DNA of 64,000 nucleotides, taken from Candidatus Butyricimonas faecavium. Lineage in GTDB: Bacteria; Bacteroidota; Bacteroidia; Bacteroidales; Marinifilaceae. The notes under the pieces are model-generated. The model saw only the letters and a program-made list of their open reading frames with translations, made no database searches and had not been told where the DNA came from. Every line of letters starts with the position of its first letter. Within the stretch, counting starts at the first letter, position 1. Made by a program: the position numbers and the translations under genes. Below, one piece after another: positions 1 through 8,854 of the stretch. The DNA is taken from positions 1-64,000 of the forward strand of contig CALUKD010000015.1 in assembly GCA_944321125.1 (NCBI GenBank), in the 5' to 3' direction.

Positions 1-210
1 CTAAAAATTAGTGCACTGCAACTCTTTTTTCAAAGATATATTATTAACCTATATTTTAATACTGCAAAAGTAAATGTTTAAAAAGTCCTCATCTCCCGCA
101 TTCCTGCTTCCCAAAAATTCGGACACGTACTTTAGTACGCTCCCTCGTCTTTGTTAATCAGAGTCTTGCCTCCAAGCACTTTTTAAACAACCTTCTAAAA
201 TGAAAAAAAA

Positions 211-235
211 GCTGTCTATTTATTTCTTAGACAGC
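211..235 (-). terminator. Rho-independent terminator of the RRM gene
   Basis: Stem GCTGTCTA / TAGACAGC (211-218 with 228-235). On the minus strand it is followed by eight T residues (203-210), directly downstream of the RNA-binding protein gene. Confidence 0.85.
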
Positions 236-263
236 CTTTCTTTTCTTCAGAATATATAATATC

Positions 264-590
264 TTAATATCTTCTGTTTGAATTATAACCTCCGCGACTT
301 CCGCCACCTCTGTTATATCCTCCGCGACCTCCGCTGTTTGATCTATCTTCTCTCGGTTTAGCCACATTCACGGTAATTACTTTACCATCATATTCGGCGC
401 CGTTCAACTCATCGATTGCTTTTTGTCCCATCGTGTCATCAGCAATCTCAACAAAACCGAATCCTCTTGATCTACCAGTTTCCCGATCCATAATAACTTT
501 TGCAGAAGTAACTTCACCATATTCTGCAAACAACGTGTTTAAATCTGCGTCATCAACGCCATAACTTAAGTTTGAAATGTAAATGTTCAT
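264..590 (-). CDS. RNA-recognition-motif (RRM) RNA-binding protein with Gly/Arg tail
   Basis: Small single-RRM protein of 108 residues. RNP2 (IYISNL) is at residues 3-8 and RNP1 (RGFGFVEI) at 42-49, separated by the usual spacing. After the RRM (about residue 79) comes a low-complexity Arg/Gly/Asn tail with RGG-type repeats. Proteins of this family in Bacteroidetes bind single-stranded RNA in the cytoplasm and are thought to act as RNA chaperones or post-transcriptional regulators. The start chosen is the Met of MNIYISNL; an in-frame Met three codons upstream would add MYL and looks less natural. A -7-like element 130 bp upstream implies a leader of roughly 120 nt, long for this genome and reminiscent of cold-shock type leaders (inference). 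It stands alone with its own terminator. Family assignment is firm; the RNA targets are unknown. Confidence 0.93.
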   Translation of the reverse strand: MNIYISNLSYGVDDADLNTLFAEYGEVTSAKVIMDRETGRSRGFGFVEIADDTMGQKAIDELNGAEYDGKVITVNVAKPREDRSNSGGRGGYNRGGGSRGGYNSNRRY

Positions 591-718
591 CAAGTACAAT
601 TTTTAATTAATTAATAAAAGTGATTGAGAATGGTCTCATTGGAAAAAAGTCTACTTAACGATACAAATACATTGATAGGAAAGTGATTTAAATACAAATA
701 ATTCAACTCAATCTGTGA

Positions 719-747
719 CAAAGGTACACTTTATTTCGGATATACAA
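719..747 (-). promoter_or_regulatory. Bacteroidetes-type promoter for the RRM gene
   Basis: Minus strand TACCTTTG (719-726), an exact TAnnTTTG match, with TTG at 745-747, 18 bases upstream. It predicts transcription from about 712 and a leader of about 120 nt. Confidence 0.6.
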
Positions 748-947
748 GCGTTTTTGAAAATTTATTTCAAATTATTTATCAAACAGACTAAATTTCACGC
801 TACCTTTTTCAGCTTAAACCCCTCTTCCAATTAGCTTTCGCACCAAAACATCAACCAGAAAAAAATTAACCAAACACATCATGAAAAAACTTTTGGGTCA
901 TCTGATTTCATTTCAGCAGTTTTTCTCCCGTTTTTATTTATTAAACA

Positions 948-979
948 TTTGACCATTTTCTTTACATTTATTACTTTCG
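948..979 (+). promoter_or_regulatory. Promoter of the fucosidase gene
   Basis: TTTG at 948-951 and TACTTTCG at 972-979 (one mismatch to TAnnTTTG), about 20 bases apart. The start codon lies 24 bases downstream of the -7 element. Confidence 0.5.
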
Positions 980-1003
980 TGAAAATTTAATCTAATCCTT
1001 AAC

Positions 1004-2299
1004 ATGAAAAATACATTCATTATCACGCTTTTATTATTAATCGTCGTATTTTGTTCTGCCCAAGAAAAATACGTTCCTTCACCGGAGAATCTTGCCAATC
1101 GAGAGTGGTTCCGGGATGCCAAGTTCGGTATGTTTATCCACTGGGGTATATACAGTATGCTGGCCGACGGCGAATGGGTGTTGACTAACAAAAGCCTGAA
1201 CGAGGCAGAGTACCAAAAATTGGCCGAGGGGTTCTATCCCTCCAAATTCAATGCTGACGAGTGGGTACGCATCGCCAAGGATGCCGGGATGAAATACATT
1301 TGTTTTACTTCCCGCCACCATGACGGTTTCTCTATGTTCGACACGAAACAATCGGATTATAACATTGTCAAAGCTACCCCTTTCAAACGGGACGTGATCA
1401 AGGAACTCGCCGAAGCCTGCCAAAAACACGGACTTAAATTATTCTTTTATTATTCCCATATCGACTGGCATCGTCCAGATTATTACCCGTGGGGACGCAC
1501 AGGGCGGAACACGGGACGCACCCCTTCCGGTACATGGGAAGATTATTTGAAATTTATGGATGCCCAATTGACCGAATTACTTACCAATTACGGCCCGATC
1601 GGTGGAATCTGGTTCGACGGTTGGTGGGATAAACCCGATGCAGACTGGCAACTGGAAAGACAATACACCCTGATTCACCGTCTTCAACCGGGATGCCTGA
1701 TCGGGAATAATCATCACAAAGCACCTTTTGATGGAGAAGATTTCCAGATGTTCGAACGGGATTTACCGGGACAAAACAAAGCCGGGTATTCTGCCGAGGC
1801 AGAAATCAGCACCCTGCCGCTAGAAAGTTGTGAAACCATGAACAACACTTGGGGGTATAATATCAATGACCGAAATTTCAAATCCACGAAACAACTCATC
1901 CACACGCTAGTGGGAGCCGCCGGGAATAATGCAAATCTACTATTGAATGTGGGCCCCCGTCCGAGCGGGGATTTCCCAGAGGGATCAGTAACACATTTAA
2001 AAGAAATCGGTGAATGGATGCGTACCTACGGTGAAACCATCCAAGGTACCCGTGCCGGAATTATCCCTCATCAAGACTGGGGCGTTACCACACAAAAAGG
2101 GAACAAACTCTACGTGCACATCCTAAATTTGGACAACGACCAATTGTTACTCCCGATCACGAATAAGAAAATTAAACAAATCATACGTTTCACAGACAAA
2201 ACACCAGTGAAATACACAAAAACGAAAAAAGGGATTTTACTACAATTAGGACAGGCTCCCACGGATATTGACCACGTTATAGAGATCACGTGGAAATAA
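1004..2299 (+). CDS. Exported GH29 alpha-L-fucosidase
   Basis: 431 residues. A signal peptide (about 1-19, ending FCSAQ) sends it to the periplasm or surface. The GH29 catalytic domain follows, with the family signatures FGMFIHWG (41-48), SRHHDGF (103-109) and GGIWFDGWWD (200-209), whose Asp205 should be the nucleophile of this retaining enzyme. It should release L-fucose from fucosylated glycans such as host mucins. The protein ends soon after the catalytic barrel plus a short beta-rich tail, without an obvious carbohydrate-binding module, so it is a compact member. It has its own promoter-like sequence and is not inside a SusCD locus; the clpPX pair follows on the same strand after 119 bp. 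Linkage specificity cannot be read from the sequence. Confidence 0.93.
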   Translation: MKNTFIITLLLLIVVFCSAQEKYVPSPENLANREWFRDAKFGMFIHWGIYSMLADGEWVLTNKSLNEAEYQKLAEGFYPSKFNADEWVRIAKDAGMKYICFTSRHHDGFSMFDTKQSDYNIVKATPFKRDVIKELAEACQKHGLKLFFYYSHIDWHRPDYYPWGRTGRNTGRTPSGTWEDYLKFMDAQLTELLTNYGPIGGIWFDGWWDKPDADWQLERQYTLIHRLQPGCLIGNNHHKAPFDGEDFQMFERDLPGQNKAGYSAEAEISTLPLESCETMNNTWGYNINDRNFKSTKQLIHTLVGAAGNNANLLLNVGPRPSGDFPEGSVTHLKEIGEWMRTYGETIQGTRAGIIPHQDWGVTTQKGNKLYVHILNLDNDQLLLPITNKKIKQIIRFTDKTPVKYTKTKKGILLQLGQAPTDIDHVIEITWK

Positions 2300-2418
2300 T
2301 CCGAATAAAACAACAGACCATAAAACACGACAATACAATTTTTAAATCCAAATATGATAAAAAGATACTTTTTCCCTCCTTTTTTTCGTAACTTAGCCGC
2401 CGTATAACCAAAATACAT

Positions 2419-3102
2419 ATGATTATGTTTCCACAGGACGAATTTAAAAAATATGCCACCAAGCATAAAGGGATCAGTAGCTTGAATCTCCATCGGTTTG
2501 AGTCTGCTGTCTCCAGCTATATAAATCCGACCATTATAGAGGAACGCCAGTTAAACGTGGCGAGTATGGACGTGTTTTCCCGGTTGATGATGGACCGGAT
2601 TATTTTCCTCGGAGTGCCCATTGACGATGATGTCGCCAACATTATTATGGCCCAACTCCTATTTTTGGAATCGGCAGACCCATCCAAGGATATTCAAATT
2701 TATTTCAACACCCCGGGCGGTTCTGTTTATGCCGGATTAGGTATTTACGACACGATGCAATACATTCAATGTGACGTGGCAACCATTTGTACCGGGATGG
2801 CCGCATCCATGGGCGCCGTGCTGATGACTGCCGGGACAAAAGGAAAACGTTCAGCACTGCAACACTCTCGTATCATGATCCACCAACCGATGGGCGGAGC
2901 CCAAGGACAAGCTTCCGATATCGAGATCACGGCTCGCGAGATCATGAAACTAAAAAAAGAACTCTACCAAATTATCGCCGATCATTCCGGAAATTCGATC
3001 AAGAAAGTAGAAAAAGATTCTGACCGCGATTACTGGATGACTGCAGCTGAAGCCAAAGAATACGGGATGATTGACACAGTATTAATTCGGGAACACAAGT
3101 AA
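2419..3102 (+). CDS. clpP: ATP-dependent Clp protease proteolytic subunit
   Basis: 227-residue serine peptidase that forms the tetradecameric chamber degrading substrates delivered by ClpX. The catalytic Ser130 lies in GMAASMGA, His155 in MIHQPMGG, and the third residue is an Asp of the EKDSDRD segment near 199-204. The N-terminus is longer than in E. coli, with about 30 extra residues before the conserved core. Its stop codon overlaps the clpX start (TAATG at 3100-3104), so the two are translationally coupled. A weak -7-like element (TAACTTAG, 2389-2396) precedes it. No trigger factor gene lies immediately upstream in this window. Confidence 0.97.
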   Translation: MIMFPQDEFKKYATKHKGISSLNLHRFESAVSSYINPTIIEERQLNVASMDVFSRLMMDRIIFLGVPIDDDVANIIMAQLLFLESADPSKDIQIYFNTPGGSVYAGLGIYDTMQYIQCDVATICTGMAASMGAVLMTAGTKGKRSALQHSRIMIHQPMGGAQGQASDIEITAREIMKLKKELYQIIADHSGNSIKKVEKDSDRDYWMTAAEAKEYGMIDTVLIREHK

Positions 3103-4319
3103 TGCAAGACAAATGTTCATTTTGCGGAAGATCACGCAGTGAGGTTGATCTTCTGATTTCCGGGGTAGACGGTTTTATCTGTGATATGTGCGCGCAGCAA
3201 GCGTACGATATCGTACAGGAAGAACAAAGAGGTCACTCTACTCCTCTCGATATGGATCATATCGAGATTAGAAAACCGATCGAGATCAAACAATTCATGG
3301 ATCAATACGTAATCGGGCAAGACGAGGCAAAAAAGCACCTCGCCGTGGCTGTTTACAATCATTATAAACGATTGACACAGAAACATTCCAATGATGACGT
3401 GGAGATCGAAAAGTCTAACATCATCATGGTAGGACGCACGGGAACCGGGAAAACCCTGTTAGCCCGTACAATTGCCAAAATGTTACACGTGCCATTCACG
3501 ATTGTCGATGCAACCGTTCTGACCGAGGCCGGATATGTAGGCGAGGACATCGAGTCCATCCTGACCCGATTATTACAGGCTGCCGATTATGACGTGGACG
3601 CAGCCGAGAAAGGCATCGTCTTTATCGATGAAATTGATAAGATTGCCCGTAAAGGGGATAATCCTTCAATCACGCGGGACGTAAGCGGTGAAGGCGTGCA
3701 ACAGGGATTATTGAAATTACTGGAAGGTTCTATTGTAAACGTTCCCCCACAAGGCGGACGTAAGCATCCTGACCAAAAAATGATCCCCGTGAATACGAAA
3801 AATATTCTGTTCATCTGCGGGGGTGCCTTCGATGGAATCGAGAAAAAAATCGCCCAACGTATGAACACGCAGGTTGTCGGATTCACGGCAAGCAAAGAAA
3901 CGGCCATTCTTGACCGGGATAATATGTTGCAATATATCGCACCGCAAGATTTAAAATCCTTCGGATTAATTCCCGAAATCATCGGCCGTCTCCCGGTATT
4001 AACCTATCTAGAGCCACTTGATCGCCAAGCCTTGAGGAACATCCTCACGGAACCCAAGAATGCTATTATCCGTCAATACGTGAAACTATTCGAACTGGAT
4101 AACATTACGCTGAACTTCAATGAAGAAGTCTTCGAATATATCGTGGACAAAGCCATTGAATTCAAACTGGGTGCCCGAGGACTACGTTCAATCTGCGAAG
4201 CTATCATGACAGACCTGATGTTCGAGATTCCTTCTCAAAATTGTGAATCAATCACGATCACCAAAGAATACGCCGAGTCTAAGATGGACCGGCTGACAGC
4301 ACAAAAGCTAAGGGCTTAA
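3102..4319 (+). CDS. clpX: ATP-dependent Clp protease ATP-binding subunit ClpX
   Basis: 405-residue AAA+ unfoldase that recognises, unfolds and threads substrates, including SsrA-tagged proteins, into ClpP. The N-terminal zinc finger has Cys5, Cys8, Cys27 and Cys30. Walker A is GRTGTGKT (111-118), the pore loop GYVGED (144-149) and Walker B VFIDEID (173-179); sensor and C-terminal small domain follow. The start codon overlaps the clpP stop, and a strong hairpin follows the stop. The tmRNA that supplies degradation tags lies 5 kb downstream. Confidence 0.98.
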   Translation: MQDKCSFCGRSRSEVDLLISGVDGFICDMCAQQAYDIVQEEQRGHSTPLDMDHIEIRKPIEIKQFMDQYVIGQDEAKKHLAVAVYNHYKRLTQKHSNDDVEIEKSNIIMVGRTGTGKTLLARTIAKMLHVPFTIVDATVLTEAGYVGEDIESILTRLLQAADYDVDAAEKGIVFIDEIDKIARKGDNPSITRDVSGEGVQQGLLKLLEGSIVNVPPQGGRKHPDQKMIPVNTKNILFICGGAFDGIEKKIAQRMNTQVVGFTASKETAILDRDNMLQYIAPQDLKSFGLIPEIIGRLPVLTYLEPLDRQALRNILTEPKNAIIRQYVKLFELDNITLNFNEEVFEYIVDKAIEFKLGARGLRSICEAIMTDLMFEIPSQNCESITITKEYAESKMDRLTAQKLRA

Positions 4320-4321
4320 AA

Positions 4322-4349
4322 AAATAGCGTGGAAAATTCCACGCTATTT
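4322..4349. terminator. Bidirectional terminator between clpX and tcdA
   Basis: Perfect 13-bp stem AAATAGCGTGGAA / TTCCACGCTATTT with a 2-base gap, flanked by A and T runs. It lies between the convergent genes clpX (plus) and tcdA (minus). Confidence 0.9.
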
Positions 4350-4364
4350 CATTACTCATTTTAA

Positions 4365-5078
4365 TTATTTTCCAGTTATATCACGGATCACCACGGAGGC
4401 ACAAAAACACCCAAACAAAGGTGGCATATAAGAAATTGTCCCGACATTCGACTTTTTATTCTCACTCTCGCTTAAAACAACGGCTTCCGGGGCAACGTCT
4501 TCGGGGGAAAACACGACTTTCACTCCTTTATAGACTCCCAGTTTATGCAGCCTTTTCCGTAACATCCGAGCCAGATTACAATTATACGATTTGGAAATAT
4601 CGGCTATCCGGATTTGTTCCGGATCCATCTTACCCCCGGCTCCCATAGAACTCACGACCCGGTAGCCCTTTTGCAGACTATGGTATATTAAAAATATCTT
4701 GGGAGCCAACGTATCAATGGCATCTACCACGTAATCGTATTTTGCCATTTCCAAAATATCGATCATGCGATCATCCTTGATAAAATCATTAATAACGTGT
4801 AATTGAATGTCCGGATTTATATCACGGAACCGGGCCGCCATGATCTCGGCTTTTGCCTTACCGATATTACTATCCAATGCCGGAAGCTGACGGTTTTTAT
4901 TCGTCACGTCCACGCAATCCCCGTCAATAATCGTCATCTCTCCGATACCTGCCCGACACAATTGTTCCGCGGCATACGCCCCAACACCTCCCAATCCCGC
5001 CACTAACACATGAGCTTTCTTCAACAAATTCAATCGCTCTTCTCCTAAAAGTAACTCCGTCCGACTCAGCCAATCCAT
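4365..5078 (-). CDS. tcdA: tRNA threonylcarbamoyladenosine dehydratase (TcdA/CsdL family)
   Basis: 237-residue E1-like ThiF/MoeB superfamily protein. The nucleotide-binding GLGGVG motif is at 28-33, followed by the acidic strand TIIDGD and the NRQLPAL segment typical of TcdA. The enzyme uses ATP to dehydrate t6A37 to the cyclic ct6A form in ANN-decoding tRNAs. Length is near that of E. coli TcdA minus its C-terminal extension. It is last in a tight minus-strand cluster after the TatD-like gene (1-bp gap) and cyuA. Other E1-like activities are possible, but the sequence fits TcdA best. Confidence 0.88.
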   Translation of the reverse strand: MDWLSRTELLLGEERLNLLKKAHVLVAGLGGVGAYAAEQLCRAGIGEMTIIDGDCVDVTNKNRQLPALDSNIGKAKAEIMAARFRDINPDIQLHVINDFIKDDRMIDILEMAKYDYVVDAIDTLAPKIFLIYHSLQKGYRVVSSMGAGGKMDPEQIRIADISKSYNCNLARMLRKRLHKLGVYKGVKVVFSPEDVAPEAVVLSESENKKSNVGTISYMPPLFGCFCASVVIRDITGK

Positions 5079-5079
5079 A

Positions 5080-5754
5080 CTATTTTCTAAAAACTTTATT
5101 ATAATTATTCCTTATTATTTCCTTCAACATCTCCACATCTACTTCTAAAATGGTCGATGCCATCTCGTAAATAACTGAAATCTCCACTTTTTTATCATCA
5201 TTCTCTAAAAACAGCCTTTCCATCGGGATCATCCGTAATAACCGAAAAGCATTCGATCGTGAATTCAATAAAGCCGCACCCATGGAAATATAAAACCCGT
5301 GATCCAGTAACTGTCGCAATATCTGTTCGTTATTGTTATACCCATGAATAATCCAAGGCTGGGATGATTTCGTCCGCTTTTTCACGGCAATTAATTCGGA
5401 ATATGCTTTCACGCAATGAATAATCAATGGCTTACACAGTTCCTCCGCCAAACGGACTTGAACTTCCAATATCTCTTCCTGTGTCTCCATGCAAATAGGA
5501 GAGCGACGGTCCAAACCGCACTCTCCTATCGCTATTACTTTTTTTGTCCGTACCGTATCTCCTATCCCCACAAAAACATTCTCTCCCACTTCGTTTAATT
5601 TCATGGGATGAATTCCCACGGAATAAAACACGTTCTGCCCCTCTGCCAATTCCCGTCTTTCTTCTTTTTCCAACCACGCCGTTCCTTCACCGACATCCAG
5701 AATGTTAATTCCTTCGCCAACATGGTGCGTGTGTATATTCACGTACGGATTCAA
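5080..5754 (-). CDS. TatD-family metal-dependent hydrolase
   Basis: 224 residues with an amidohydrolase TIM-barrel fold. Metal-site motifs are IHTHH near the N-terminus (7-11), SVGIHP, the AIGECGLDR strand, IIHCVKAYSE and IIHGYNNN. The C-terminal LETD motif of TatD nucleases is changed to LENDDKK but keeps the metal-binding Asp. Family members are metal-dependent deoxyribonucleases or exonucleases, though many homologues are untested. It is slightly shorter than E. coli TatD (about 260). It lies between cyuA (9-bp gap) and tcdA (1-bp gap), so it is almost certainly co-transcribed. Confidence 0.87.
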   Translation of the reverse strand: MNPYVNIHTHHVGEGINILDVGEGTAWLEKEERRELAEGQNVFYSVGIHPMKLNEVGENVFVGIGDTVRTKKVIAIGECGLDRRSPICMETQEEILEVQVRLAEELCKPLIIHCVKAYSELIAVKKRTKSSQPWIIHGYNNNEQILRQLLDHGFYISMGAALLNSRSNAFRLLRMIPMERLFLENDDKKVEISVIYEMASTILEVDVEMLKEIIRNNYNKVFRK

Positions 5755-5763
5755 TTCCTTCTG

Positions 5764-7044
5764 TTATTTTTTATTGCACATGATACTCAAGATCGTTTTG
5801 TCCGTTTCCTCCATCCCCTTCGTTCCGATCAATCCCACGTTACGAATGGTACGCTCAATATCTTCCTCCACGATCCCGTCATTGTGCGTCTTGATTCCCC
5901 TCATGGACAACAAAGCAGCCTGCACGGCAGCCGATACCCCGGAATATACCTTCAAAGCACACCCCTGTTTTGCCCCGTCACACATCATACCCGTCAGGTT
6001 AGAACACATCGTCTTGATCGTGTTCACCATATTATCATAAGTTCCACCCATCAAATAAGTAATCGCGGATGCAGCCCCTGTTCCGGCAATCAGAATACCG
6101 CAAAGAGCTGAAAGGTGGCCCATGTAATGGTGAATATGTACAGCAATCAGGTTACTCAATGCCAAAGCACGAGCCAGTTGCTCGCGGGAAGCCCCGAATT
6201 TTTCGGCTGCCACTACCACCGGCAGATATACCGTGATTCCTTGATTACCACTACCGGAGTTCGTCATCACCGGTTTCGGGCATCCATCCATGCGGGCATC
6301 CGATGCTGCCGTGGCGCGAATTAACGTGCGATTCAGCAAATCATCTTCTAATAACCCTTTATCTATATTTTCTTTTAATGTCTTACCAATCTGCAATCCA
6401 TACTCCGAATTCAATCCCTCGGCTGAAATAGCCTTGTTCATCTCGGCACCCTGCAACACGAACTCGATATCTTTCACGTCCACTTCATGCACGAAATCCC
6501 AAATCCGTTTCACGCTCAATTCCGGACCTTTATCTTCCGGTTTCGAAGTATCCAAACGGAATTCCCTCTTGAAAATCTCTTCCCCGTTCTTCTCCACCAA
6601 AACAATATTGGTGTGCGTGTGAGCGATAATTACTTTTACAGTATCATTTCCTTTCGTAGCTAGAGCTTCGGCATACAGTTTATCCGGTGCATCTTCTTTC
6701 AAAGAAACCGTCACTTGACCCAACATATCTTTCGCACGCTGTAGGTTATCCCCCTCGTTTACCTCTTTCAACACTTCCAACCCGTATTCGGATTTTCCAC
6801 AAACAGCTCCTAAAGCTGCCGCAATAGGCAACCCGACCATGCCTGTCCCCGGAATGCCGACACCCATACCGTTCTTGTAGATATTGCCACTAACCAGCAC
6901 CTTTAAACGCTCGGGCACACCACCCAATACTTCTTTACACTTTGCACAAGCCAAAGCACAGGCCACCGGCTCTGTACACCCCAAGGCCGGAACGGCCTCT
7001 TTTCTCAATATTTCAATGATTTGTTGATCTGTTACTTGATTCAT
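5764..7044 (-). CDS. cyuA: L-cysteine desulfidase / L-serine dehydratase-like protein (CyuA, UPF0597)
   Basis: 426-residue member of the CyuA (YhaM) family, which holds a labile [4Fe-4S] cluster and breaks L-cysteine down to pyruvate, ammonia and sulfide; some members act on serine. Cys23 sits in the GCTEP signature. Cys315, Cys355 and Cys362 have the 40- and 7-residue spacing that I recall for the cluster cysteines of the archaeal desulfidase. The C-terminal half resembles the serine dehydratase alpha domain. A TAnnTTTG element (7090-7097) precedes it, and the tatD-like and tcdA genes follow closely. No CyuR-type regulator or cysteine transporter is adjacent. Confidence 0.85.
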   Translation of the reverse strand: MNQVTDQQIIEILRKEAVPALGCTEPVACALACAKCKEVLGGVPERLKVLVSGNIYKNGMGVGIPGTGMVGLPIAAALGAVCGKSEYGLEVLKEVNEGDNLQRAKDMLGQVTVSLKEDAPDKLYAEALATKGNDTVKVIIAHTHTNIVLVEKNGEEIFKREFRLDTSKPEDKGPELSVKRIWDFVHEVDVKDIEFVLQGAEMNKAISAEGLNSEYGLQIGKTLKENIDKGLLEDDLLNRTLIRATAASDARMDGCPKPVMTNSGSGNQGITVYLPVVVAAEKFGASREQLARALALSNLIAVHIHHYMGHLSALCGILIAGTGAASAITYLMGGTYDNMVNTIKTMCSNLTGMMCDGAKQGCALKVYSGVSAAVQAALLSMRGIKTHNDGIVEEDIERTIRNVGLIGTKGMEETDKTILSIMCNKK

Positions 7045-7089
7045 CTTATTATTCCTTTTTCATGTAGAACGCTAAAATTTTTGCGAGTA

Positions 7090-7097
7090 CAAAAATA
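7090..7097 (-). promoter_or_regulatory. -7 element for cyuA
   Basis: Minus strand TATTTTTG, an exact TAnnTTTG match 46 bp before the cyuA start. No clear TTG lies at the expected distance upstream. Confidence 0.5.
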
Positions 7098-7140
7098 GTG
7101 TTATTTATCTATTTTTCTACCACAAAAAGACAAATTATAC

Positions 7141-7148
7141 TATCTTTG
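7141..7148 (+). promoter_or_regulatory. -7 element for the SPOR-domain gene
   Basis: TATCTTTG, an exact consensus match 44 bp before the start at 7193. The TTG upstream element is not evident. Confidence 0.5.
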
Positions 7149-7192
7149 TCGATTGAAATCGAATTAGTTGAACGTACGATAGAGATTTACCC

Positions 7193-7711
7193 ATGAAATT
7201 AACACTCGTCATATTATCACTTTTCATCACGTCCCTCGCTTGGGCGCAAACAGATTCTATTCCCCCGGTCAAAAAAGAGATTGATTTCGTGAAACAACTC
7301 ACGGAAACAGATTCTATTACCGGTGGTAAAGTGAATATTCATGCCGATCCGAAAATCGAACAACTATTAAAACTGAATATTTCCGTGAACCGGAAAGAAC
7401 AGCTTTTTCAAGGGTATCGCATCCAAATCCTCTCCCGCAGTTCATACGGTACAAACGTGGATACGTTGAAAAGTTATACCAAACGATTCGAAGAAGAGTT
7501 CCCGGACATCCCGGCATACCTGCAATATACCGATCCCGATTTCAAAATTCGAGTAGGAAATTTCCGTACCCGTATCGAGACAATCCCTGCCCTGAAACGA
7601 ATCCGCAAAAAGTATTCAGGTGCTTACCCGGTAAAAACGACTATTTATTTACACGAATTGAATCCGGTCGTGGAGCAAGATACGGTGACAGCTCCACCTA
7701 TGCAATTTTAA
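7193..7711 (+). CDS. Exported SPOR-like domain protein
   Basis: 172 residues. A signal peptide (1-18, ending SLAWA) is followed by a short linker and a C-terminal SPOR-like repeat fold (about 80-165): GYRIQILS, a helix rich in charged residues, then FKIRVGNFRTR and YPVKTTIYL. SPOR domains bind glycan strands stripped of stem peptides at division sites, so this is probably a periplasmic cell-wall-associated protein. No catalytic motif is seen. It is a single gene with its own promoter-like element, convergent with the GSCFA gene. The exact role is unknown. Confidence 0.8.
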   Translation: MKLTLVILSLFITSLAWAQTDSIPPVKKEIDFVKQLTETDSITGGKVNIHADPKIEQLLKLNISVNRKEQLFQGYRIQILSRSSYGTNVDTLKSYTKRFEEEFPDIPAYLQYTDPDFKIRVGNFRTRIETIPALKRIRKKYSGAYPVKTTIYLHELNPVVEQDTVTAPPMQF

Positions 7712-7771
7712 ATTTTAGATACAGACGCACAAGCCAAACGCTTTTTGATTTCCAACTTCCAAATTGGGTAA

Positions 7772-8755
7772 TCACAGGATTGCTTTGTTTAGTTTCTCCT
7801 CTTCTGCCGAAAAATCAATCATTGGGTATGAACGGGAAATCATAGTAATCTCCGCCAACATTTTTTTCACCAAACGCTGATATTCTTCCGCCTGAGGATC
7901 AAAAGGCCGATGTGCCACCCCCTTATTGATTCTTCCGATTTGATTCATCAAACCCAACACTTCGGGACTGATAAAACTATAAAGGAAACGTTCCCAAATA
8001 TAATCCACCGTGAAACCGGACATATGTAACATATCGTCCGCATAAAAACGGTAATCACGCAATTCATCCAGCACAATTTCATAAGCCGGGAAATAATACA
8101 CGTGTTGCAATTCTTCCCGTAACCGGTCAATCGCCAACAATAAAGTTGCTTTGCTCAACTGATTTCCGTGTGCCCCATCCTTCCAGTGCCGAATGGGACT
8201 TACCGTGAATAAAATCCGAAGTCCCGGATTAATCTTCCATAAACGCTCGATCAGCTCCAAATACTCCTTCACAATATCCTCCACGCTCAACCGACTACGC
8301 TCAAACTCCTGAGAAGGAATCTTATGACAGTTCGATACCACTATATTTTCTCGTATATACTTATACACCCAAGCCGTTCCCCATGTGATTACCAATAAAT
8401 CCAACGTACGAAGTTCCTCTGTAGCTTTTGCCAAACGATCGTTTATCCGGCGCAAGCATTCGTCCGGGTCTGTCGAAGCAAAAGCCCCATGATGATACAA
8501 ACTCACCCATTTGCCCCCGACTTCTCTCAAATCGCTTTTCTCGAACCGCTTTCCTTCCATGATCAGCCGTAACACGTTTGCCACGGATAACGGGTTATAA
8601 ATTATCCCACAAGGATTCACATCCACGTCAAATTTATAATATGAAAACTTACTCCCCATGTTTTCGGCAAAACATGAACCCAACATCATCAATTTAGAAT
8701 TATAATCTATCGAGAAGTCCGGAGCCGCAACAGTAATCTTCGTCTGTAAATTCAT
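7772..8755 (-). CDS. GSCFA-domain protein (putative SGNH-like hydrolase)
   Basis: 327 residues. The motif giving the family its name, LGSCFAENMG, is at about 25-34. DUF/GSCFA proteins resemble SGNH/GDSL esterases: the Ser of GSCFA would be the nucleophile, and an Asp/His pair is expected near the C-terminus (DDMLHMSGFTVDYIW fits). No signal peptide is visible, so it is likely cytoplasmic. The substrate is unknown; family members are widespread in Bacteroidetes. It is divergent from mntP, with a -7 element at 8791-8798. Confidence 0.85.
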   Translation of the reverse strand: MNLQTKITVAAPDFSIDYNSKLMMLGSCFAENMGSKFSYYKFDVDVNPCGIIYNPLSVANVLRLIMEGKRFEKSDLREVGGKWVSLYHHGAFASTDPDECLRRINDRLAKATEELRTLDLLVITWGTAWVYKYIRENIVVSNCHKIPSQEFERSRLSVEDIVKEYLELIERLWKINPGLRILFTVSPIRHWKDGAHGNQLSKATLLLAIDRLREELQHVYYFPAYEIVLDELRDYRFYADDMLHMSGFTVDYIWERFLYSFISPEVLGLMNQIGRINKGVAHRPFDPQAEEYQRLVKKMLAEITMISRSYPMIDFSAEEEKLNKAIL

Positions 8756-8790
8756 ATCTATATTTATTATAAATAATCACTCTATCTTTA

Positions 8791-8798
8791 CAAAGTTA
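8791..8798 (-). promoter_or_regulatory. -7 element for the GSCFA gene
   Basis: Minus strand TAACTTTG, an exact TAnnTTTG match 36 bp before the start codon at 8755. Confidence 0.5.
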
Positions 8799-8831
8799 CA
8801 TTTTTTACGTTCATATCCTCCATCAATTTTA

Positions 8832-8839
8832 TACTTTTG
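8832..8839 (+). promoter_or_regulatory. -7 element for mntP
   Basis: TACTTTTG, an exact consensus match ending only 15 bases before the ATG at 8855. This implies a very short leader and rules out a long Mn-sensing riboswitch leader such as yybP-ykoY. Confidence 0.6.
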
Positions 8840-8854
8840 TCAAAAATTTCACGA

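Larger units (their letters stand above)
591..1003. other. Gene-less divergent intergenic region
   Basis: About 410 bp between the divergent RRM and fucosidase genes. I see promoter-like elements for both (719-747 minus, 948-979 plus), AT-rich leader sequence, and no credible coding frame or repeat. Confidence 0.6.

Noticed and set aside
5608..6111. 167-codon plus-strand open frame across the tatD-like/cyuA junction
   Set aside because: It is antisense to two well-supported genes and shows no domain.
8760..8854. Manganese riboswitch upstream of mntP
   Set aside because: The promoter -7 box ends 15 bases before the ATG, leaving no room for an RNA aptamer.
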